A DNA stretch of 64,000 bases from Cheilinus undulatus. Lineage: Eukaryota > Chordata > Actinopteri > Labriformes > Labridae. A model generated the notes under the pieces. It worked only from the letters and a program-made list of their open reading frames with translations, made no database searches and was not told the DNA's origin. The DNA is taken from NCBI RefSeq assembly GCF_018320785.1, contig NC_054876.1, positions 17,134,212-17,198,211 on the forward strand. Reading direction: 5' to 3'. How positions within the stretch are numbered: position 1 is the stretch's first letter; each line of letters begins with the position of its first letter. The translations under genes and the position numbers were made by a program. Below, piece after piece: positions 61,401 to 64,000 of this stretch.

Positions 61401-64000
61401 ACAACCTCAAAAAATAGTGAATGAACAGTACATCTGTACTCTAGTCTTTTGATCACTCTCTGCCTTCTAGTCCCTTTCAGCCTATCAACTCTCTCAAATA
61501 CATTGATGGCAGCAAAACAAGGTGGAAACCTGCAATTCTGAGTCTAATTTGAGCCATTCAGACACACACAAACAATGATCAGCCATCTCTTTCTCCGAAA
61601 TTTTTGGTCAAGTGTCTCACATAAGGACACTTCAATATGAAAACTGGAGCCTGGAGTTAATCCACAAACCACCACATTAGGTGAATCAGCTGCTCTGCCA
61701 TATAGTGACCCTGACATTCATACAAGACTTACTAGCATTCACTGACACCTTTTGTAAGCTGTGGCAAGCTGACAGACAGTTTAACGCTGGCAGAGAAATG
61801 AAGGATGGCAGATTGGCCCACACATGCCCCTCTCAACACTCATTTTAGGTATAATTTCATATGACAAATTGGTGCCATAAAGACAGTGAATCCTCTGTTC
61901 GTGTTGGTCTGCTGCTGACCCCGACCTTTGACCTAACTTGGCACATACAGCCAATAGAAAATTATTTTCCCTGCAAGGATTAATGACAAATATATTAATG
62001 AAAGAGATTACACCAGATTATGGACGTGGTGATATGCTGACAGCTGCTGTTTGAAGAGCATCATCTTTGCTTTATTTTGTTGTTGGGAATATAAGCCATC
62101 AAATAGTCTCTCAGGATGGGGGGAAAAATATTTAAATAATACCCCTGAAATATTCATGTGAGAAATAAGCAACAGTAGAAATTGAGGATTTAGTTTGGGT
62201 TTATATTTCTCATTACGCTGCTGGCCCTGCAGGCAACAGTTTTTCTTTCTAAACTGATGTTAAACAGCAGTAAGATTTTTTCACATATGTAAGGTGAGAA
62301 AAAATGTTTGATATTTTAATCCTTATGATACCAAATACTAGGGCTAGGAAATTAATCTAAGTTTAGATTAAAATAAAACATTTTTGCAGCAGAGATGTTG
62401 TACTCGATACATCAGGGGCCATCAAATACATTTGCACAAGGGCGAGCTTTTTCCTTGACAGGCACTTTGGGGGCAAAAGTTTTAAAAAATGCAATAGTCT
62501 ACCATATAAGATACAATCTTTAAACATAATAATCAACAGCACTGAAAAGCAATGAAACTCAATAAACCACACTGACCCTAATTTATATTTGTAACCACAC
62601 GCTGCCTCAAGGGAAAAGAGAGAAAACATTGTCTAAACTGCAGAAATACATTGACAAGAGAGGCATTAAATAGTGTGCAAGAGGTTACCTGCAACTTTTG
62701 GTTTTTAAAGATGAGAAATCTGCCAATAATGGATGTCTAGAGGTTATATTTTTGTTACTGTGGTATTGAAACAAGTAGCAAGGCTTTTTGAGTTTTACTA
62801 GTATCATATCTACATTTAAAATCTAGTATTGTGGAAACCCTAATTTGTAATACTTTAATAATTAATGGGGCAATAGATAATAAGTCAGTTTACAAGCATG
62901 CAGCCACACCTGACTTCTTCCTGATAGGAATAAAAAAAGCTAGCATTATCTTTTTTAAGTAGACATACCCTTTATATGGGGAATATGGCTTGGCAATTCA
63001 TCAAAATATGGCTTTGATTTAATGTCCTACTTCAATTTTCATATCACAGAACATGAAATATTTCTTTTTCCTAACGTTTCATACATTTTTTGAGGCATAG
63101 ATGTATTAAAATGTCTAGAATAAATGCAAAAAAATCGTACTTTCGTTGTTTTGTATAGTTTTGTGTTATTAAAAATGAGAAAGATGTAAAATCATCATTC
63201 CTTTCAATATAACAATGCATATTAAATTTGCAATTAGTCAAAATAATAGATTATTTCAAAATTGTTAAGCCTTACTTTAACCTACCAGATATTGTGTTTG
63301 TTTTACTATAGAATGATTCATTGCTTGTTTGTTGAGAAATTGCATTAGATAAAGAACGTTAAAAAAAAACCAACTTGCTTACCCTTTATAACTTTTTGTT
63401 TTCCCACTTTACAACCAGGTACAGTAAATTGCTGCTACTTGGTTTGGCATTTCACCTTTGTTTTTATCCTTAATATCTGTAGACCTACTTCTTCTCTTTC
63501 TAGGTTTTAAATTCACTCGTGTTAAATGGAGAAATAATACGGCCCTTCGTAAAAAAACAAAAACATTTAATCAGTAGACACTACCCATATTAGCTTTACA
63601 GTTAGAGCTGCAGGTTCCTAACTGAAGTTTTAAAGCTAACGTTAGCTAGCAGGTTAATACATTTAAATGTTATATCATCATAAAGCCACCAATGCTATTT
63701 AATTTTCAGGTTTTATTCTACTAAACATATCCCCTTTCTTATTTGCACATTTCTACCCATTAAATAAATTAAACAAACCCTAACCCTTCCTCCTTAGCTC
63801 TAACGTTTACGTTGAAGGTTTCCAACTGAAGTTGTAAAGCTAACGTTAGCTAGCAGTTACCGTTTGTTAGCTAGTTTGCTGTTACTCTAACGGGGCTAGC
63901 TTCTTCTGTTCACCGAAGCGGTTTATTTAACAGCAGTTGAAAATATAAAATTAAACAGCCCACCTCTATTTTGTCGACACTCCTAGCGCATCCGACAACC
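29388..64000 (-). CDS. dhrs11: dhrs11, SDR-family dehydrogenase/reductase, 7 exons (5' end off window)
   Basis: Spliced minus-strand gene. Exons in order: 64000-63964 (partial), 35537-35328, 33673-33579, 31790-31661, 30846-30754, 29582-29517, 29429-29388. The joined frame is open for 223 residues plus stop; the missing 35-40 residues, including the TGxxxGxG cofactor loop, lie right of the window. The family is about 255-260 residues. Visible: VVGCARS after the second Rossmann strand (NADP-type Arg), [16 protein letters not shown], the NNAG motif (residues 59-62 of this fragment), Ser114 of ININS, and catalytic Tyr129/Lys133 in YCATK. DHRS11 is a cytosolic NADPH-dependent carbonyl reductase acting on keto-steroids and other ketones in mammals; the fish activity is inferred. 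The C-terminus [13 protein letters not shown] is diagnostic. The first intron is 28.4 kb. Confidence 0.93.
29517..29582 (-). CDS. dhrs11: dhrs11 exon 6
   Basis: 22 codons, phase 0 at both ends: [20 protein letters not shown] then VQ. Acceptor TTCTCAG, donor CAG/GTATCT. This is the last helix and strand of the Rossmann fold. Confidence 0.92.
29583..30753 (-). other. dhrs11 intron 5
   Basis: 1.2-kb intron. A decayed hAT-like repeat with TTAACTGCAATTAATC and CAATCACTGTGGTTAATCTT ends lies at about 29935-30405 (same family as 36397-36860). There is a 19-T run at 30326-30344. Confidence 0.5.
29935..30405. mobile_element. hAT-like remnant related to the element at 36397
   Basis: Termini rich in TTAATC/GATTAA words (GCAATTAATCTCAGGATTTC on the left; GTGGTTAATCTTGACAGCTC on the right) match the ends of the better-kept copy in dhrs11 intron 1. 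The interior is AT-rich with no coding remnant. Confidence 0.5.
30754..30846 (-). CDS. dhrs11: dhrs11 exon 5
   Basis: 31 codons: [20 protein letters not shown] then [11 protein letters not shown]. The SPG-V-T motif closes the cofactor site. Acceptor CCCTGCAG, donor AAA/GTAAGA. Intron 4 (30847-31660) holds nothing recognised. Confidence 0.93.
31661..31790 (-). CDS. dhrs11: dhrs11 exon 4 (catalytic Tyr/Lys)
   Basis: Completes the catalytic Ser codon and reads [20 protein letters not shown] then [25 protein letters not shown] is the SDR YxxxK active site. Acceptor TTTGACAG, donor ACG/GTAAGC. Confidence 0.94.
32691..32752. mobile_element. hAT-type terminal sequence
   Basis: AGAGCCACATGTGGCTCGAG followed by AGCCACGGGTTGAGTATCAC resembles the terminal repeat of widespread vertebrate hAT elements. 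It contains a perfect 16-bp palindrome. The other end was not found. Confidence 0.5.
32810..32986. repeat. degenerate AAGTC/GAGTC tandem tract
   Basis: About 180 bp made of variants of AAGTC and GAGTC pentamers with CTCGAGTC and GACTCC complements near the right end (for example AAGTCCGAGTCAAGTCCGAG). It resembles a fish-specific dispersed low-complexity element. It directly follows the hAT-type terminus. Confidence 0.75.
33579..33673 (-). CDS. dhrs11: dhrs11 exon 3
   Basis: 31 codons and two bases: [20 protein letters not shown] then [11 protein letters not shown]. Acceptor CTTGCAG, donor AATAG/GTAAAC. It ends inside the catalytic Ser codon. Confidence 0.94.
33674..35327 (-). other. dhrs11 intron 2
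   Basis: 1.65-kb intron. A segment at about 33990-34330 is a diverged relative of 50170-50590 (shared ATATTAGTTTA, GGAGTTTTGGCTGGACCAAC and TCTTTTTCTTTATT words). No exon seen. Confidence 0.5.
33990..34330. repeat. dispersed repeat, copy A
   Basis: Shares word order with 50170-50590: TATCAGTATC, AATTTCTGTCAGTATTTACA, AATATTTTGGCTGT, then GGAGTTTT...GGACCAAC and CTTTTTCTTTATTCATC. Family unknown; no coding potential. Confidence 0.55.
35328..35537 (-). CDS. dhrs11: dhrs11 exon 2
   Basis: 70 codons, phase 0 at both ends: [74 protein letters not shown] is the SDR structural/catalytic Asn motif. Its acceptor is preceded by 25 consecutive T residues. Donor GAT/GTAGGT. Confidence 0.95.
35542..35566 (-). 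repeat. 25-T homopolymer at the dhrs11 exon 2 splice acceptor
   Basis: On the minus strand a run of 25 T residues leads directly into CCAG/AAATTG, so the microsatellite is the polypyrimidine tract of this acceptor. Confidence 0.95.
36397..36860 (-). mobile_element. hAT-like element with BED zinc-finger remnant
   Basis: Left end TAGTGCTGTCAAACGATTAA and right end TTTTTAATCAGATTAATCAT are typical of a fish hAT MITE family. On the minus strand, 36715-36494 reads a fragment with [20 protein letters not shown] followed by YHINTKD, matching the C-x2-C...H-x-N pattern of a BED-type zinc finger from a hAT transposase. No catalytic domain. Confidence 0.72.
36909..37316. mobile_element. hAT-like MITE (GATCGATC-type ends)
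   Basis: Begins GATTGCAATTTTCTGGTCGA, continues TCACTGATCACCGATC, and ends TTGGCCGATCGATCAGTGCA then CCCCTAG. The two ends are imperfect inverted repeats built of CGATC words. The interior is non-coding. Confidence 0.65.
37360..37405. repeat. (CTAT)n microsatellite
   Basis: About 11 uninterrupted CTAT units. Confidence 0.95.
39085..39235. mobile_element. hAT-like short MITE
   Basis: Starts AAGCAGTGGTTCACTATGTG with GGTTGGGACCCCAGGGGGGT and ends GGAGAACCTCTGGTCTAAAG. The ends are imperfect inverted repeats (CAGTGGTTC / GAACCTCTGG). Confidence 0.55.
41069..42165 (+). mobile_element. third Tc1-like element, degenerate
   Basis: The left terminal region includes AGAAAGTATTTAGTAGACCC then CTTTCACTTTTTTGAG, a Tc1-like family type. 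A plus-strand transposase remnant at 41564-41885 reads [15 protein letters not shown] (first catalytic Asp), then [20 protein letters not shown]. Later pieces ([15 protein letters not shown] near 41928) shift frame and replace the usual final Glu motif. Inactive. Confidence 0.75.
47373..47436. repeat. 64-bp palindromic MITE-like hairpin
   Basis: Outer arms GTAGGGGTGTGAC and GTCACACCCCTAC (13 bp, perfect inverted repeats) enclose a second perfect palindrome AGATCTCGT-AGC-ACGAGATCT. Together the whole segment can fold on itself with only a short unpaired stretch. Confidence 0.85.
50170..50590. repeat. dispersed repeat, copy B (TATCGG-rich)
   Basis: Contains repeated ATCGGTATCGGCAGATAT words at its left end and CGATATTGGTATCGGC at its right, probably inverted termini. 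It shares interior words with 33990-34330. Confidence 0.55.
50640..50870. mobile_element. hAT-like MITE
   Basis: Ends AAACCAGCGTTTCTAAAATG and AAGGTTGAAAACCACTGGAC are imperfect inverted repeats of the common CCAGTGGTTTTCAACC type. The interior (GGTGTGCCATGGGAATTTGT) is non-coding. Confidence 0.6.
54675..55175. mobile_element. MITE-like element with ACTAAAACTA-rich interior
   Basis: Left end CTAATTTTGGTTGACAGCC and right end AGCTGTCAAAATTAACACT are imperfect inverted repeats. Between them, variants of GACTAAAACTAGACTAA recur many times. A related antisense fragment (TTTTAGTC, AAAACTAAACTTAC) is near 43280-43385. Confidence 0.6.
55572..55946. mobile_element. Tc1-like MITE
   Basis: TACTGTGCAGAAGTCT at the left and AGACTTGGCACAGTGCTGTA at the right are inverted copies of a Tc1-like terminal repeat starting at a TA. 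The interior has no transposase motif. Confidence 0.65.
58119..58371 (+). repeat. MITE-like element, copy 3
   Basis: The best-matched full copy of the family at 8651-8870: CCTCCGCCAAGGAGGTTATG, GATGAAATTTTCAGGAAA, GATCCGGATCACC, ACTATTGGGAGATAAGG, GGCAGAGGTCTGTGCTCTCC, ending CTTTTCTAGTT. Confidence 0.7.
58440..59080 (+). mobile_element. PIF/Harbinger-like remnant with MADF fragment
   Basis: The open frame at 58452-58799 contains [20 protein letters not shown] then CSFKDHSD, resembling the start of a MADF (Myb/SANT-like) domain, often carried by fish PIF/Harbinger transposons. The match is short, the second half of the domain is lost, and no nuclease gene is nearby. Borders are uncertain. 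Confidence 0.4.
59650..60051. mobile_element. MITE with AGTAGGGATG termini
   Basis: AGTAGGGATG at 59650-59659 and CATCCCTACT at 60042-60051 are perfect inverted repeats. The interior has GATACCAGTGCCAAAGCAAT and TATCGAAATGAAGTATTGAT words, a hAT-like fish MITE style. A run of 20 T lies at 59665-59684. Confidence 0.72.
63613..63856. repeat. direct duplication containing GCTAACGTTAGC near dhrs11 exon 1
   Basis: Two near-identical 40-bp segments at 63613-63652 and 63817-63856 share AACTGAAGTT and AAAGCTAACGTTAGCTAGCA. Each holds the 12-bp palindrome GCTAACGTTAGC. They lie 0.1-0.35 kb inside dhrs11 intron 1. Confidence 0.85.
63964..64000 (-). CDS. dhrs11: dhrs11 exon 1, 3' end (cut by window edge)
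   Basis: Minus strand from 64000: [12 protein letters not shown], then donor GAG/GTGGGC (GT at 63963-63962). The sequence matches the DHRS11 segment that follows the second Rossmann strand and joins exon 2 (KLAAEC) in phase 0. The start codon and glycine-rich cofactor loop lie outside the window. Confidence 0.88.

Larger units (their letters stand above)
35567..63963 (-). other. dhrs11 intron 1 (28.4 kb, with 35538-35566), repeat-filled
   Basis: Spans from the exon 2 acceptor to the exon 1 donor GT at 63963-63962. It contains the transposon and repeat copies listed individually. In the remaining stretches (35567-36396, 37406-39084, 39236-41059, 42166-47372, 47437-50169, 50871-54674, 55176-55571, 55947-58118, 59081-59649 and 60052-63560) I found no exon with family motifs, no tRNA and no further clear transposon. 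A fragment of the MITE-like family (GCAGAGGTCTGCACTCTCTG) sits at 56029-56075. An end resembling a hAT MITE (AATGGTAGGGGAAACACTGG) is at about 38740-38765. Confidence 0.7.

Overview
This is a piece of an animal nuclear genome, almost certainly a teleost fish. The evidence is small spliced exons with GT-AG introns, vertebrate-like proteins, and a repeat load typical of fish: Rex3-like LINEs ending in GATG repeats, an L2/CR1-type LINE, Tc1-like DNA transposons, and many short hAT-like and Tc1-like MITEs. Nothing bacterial is present. Most long open frames are chance or transposon debris; the real genes had to be assembled exon by exon.

Left edge (1-522): the minus strand carries the first coding exon of flotillin-2, and the rest of that gene runs off the window. 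From about 0.5 to 12.4 kb no host gene is seen. This stretch holds a nested transposon (Rex3-like LINE inserted in an L2-type LINE with a 10-bp target duplication), a second Rex3-like copy, a Tc1-like remnant, two adjacent copies of a MITE-like family and a 14-bp perfect hairpin.

Middle (12477-23745, plus strand): a complete 13-exon gene for a 596-residue SLC6 (Na+/Cl- dependent neurotransmitter/amino-acid transporter family) protein. The frame is open through all twelve splice junctions. Two pocket positions are unusual: Cys40 and Asn273 stand where the best-known members have aromatic residues. Intron 10 is almost filled by a tandem array of about six 300-470 bp units, each built around a tRNA-Pro gene or its relic. 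One copy is canonical (anticodon CGG), one is nearly so (TGG), and four are decayed. Introns 2 and 7 contain a 91-bp tandem repeat and a TAGC/GCTA-rich tract.

Between the genes (23.7-29.4 kb): two Tc1-like elements, one of which (1488 bp) is full length with both inverted ends and TA duplication but a frame-broken transposase.

Right half (29388 to beyond 64000, minus strand): dhrs11, a short-chain dehydrogenase/reductase. Exons 2-7 lie at 29.4-35.5 kb. The last 37 bases of exon 1 lie at the very right edge, so intron 1 is 28.4 kb and explains why 35.5-64 kb has no other gene. That intron is filled with hAT-like, Tc1-like, PIF/Harbinger-like and unclassified repeats. The splice acceptor of exon 2 sits next to a run of 25 T residues.

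The three genes are not an operon and have no obvious functional link. The most unusual feature is the tRNA-Pro array inside the transporter intron.
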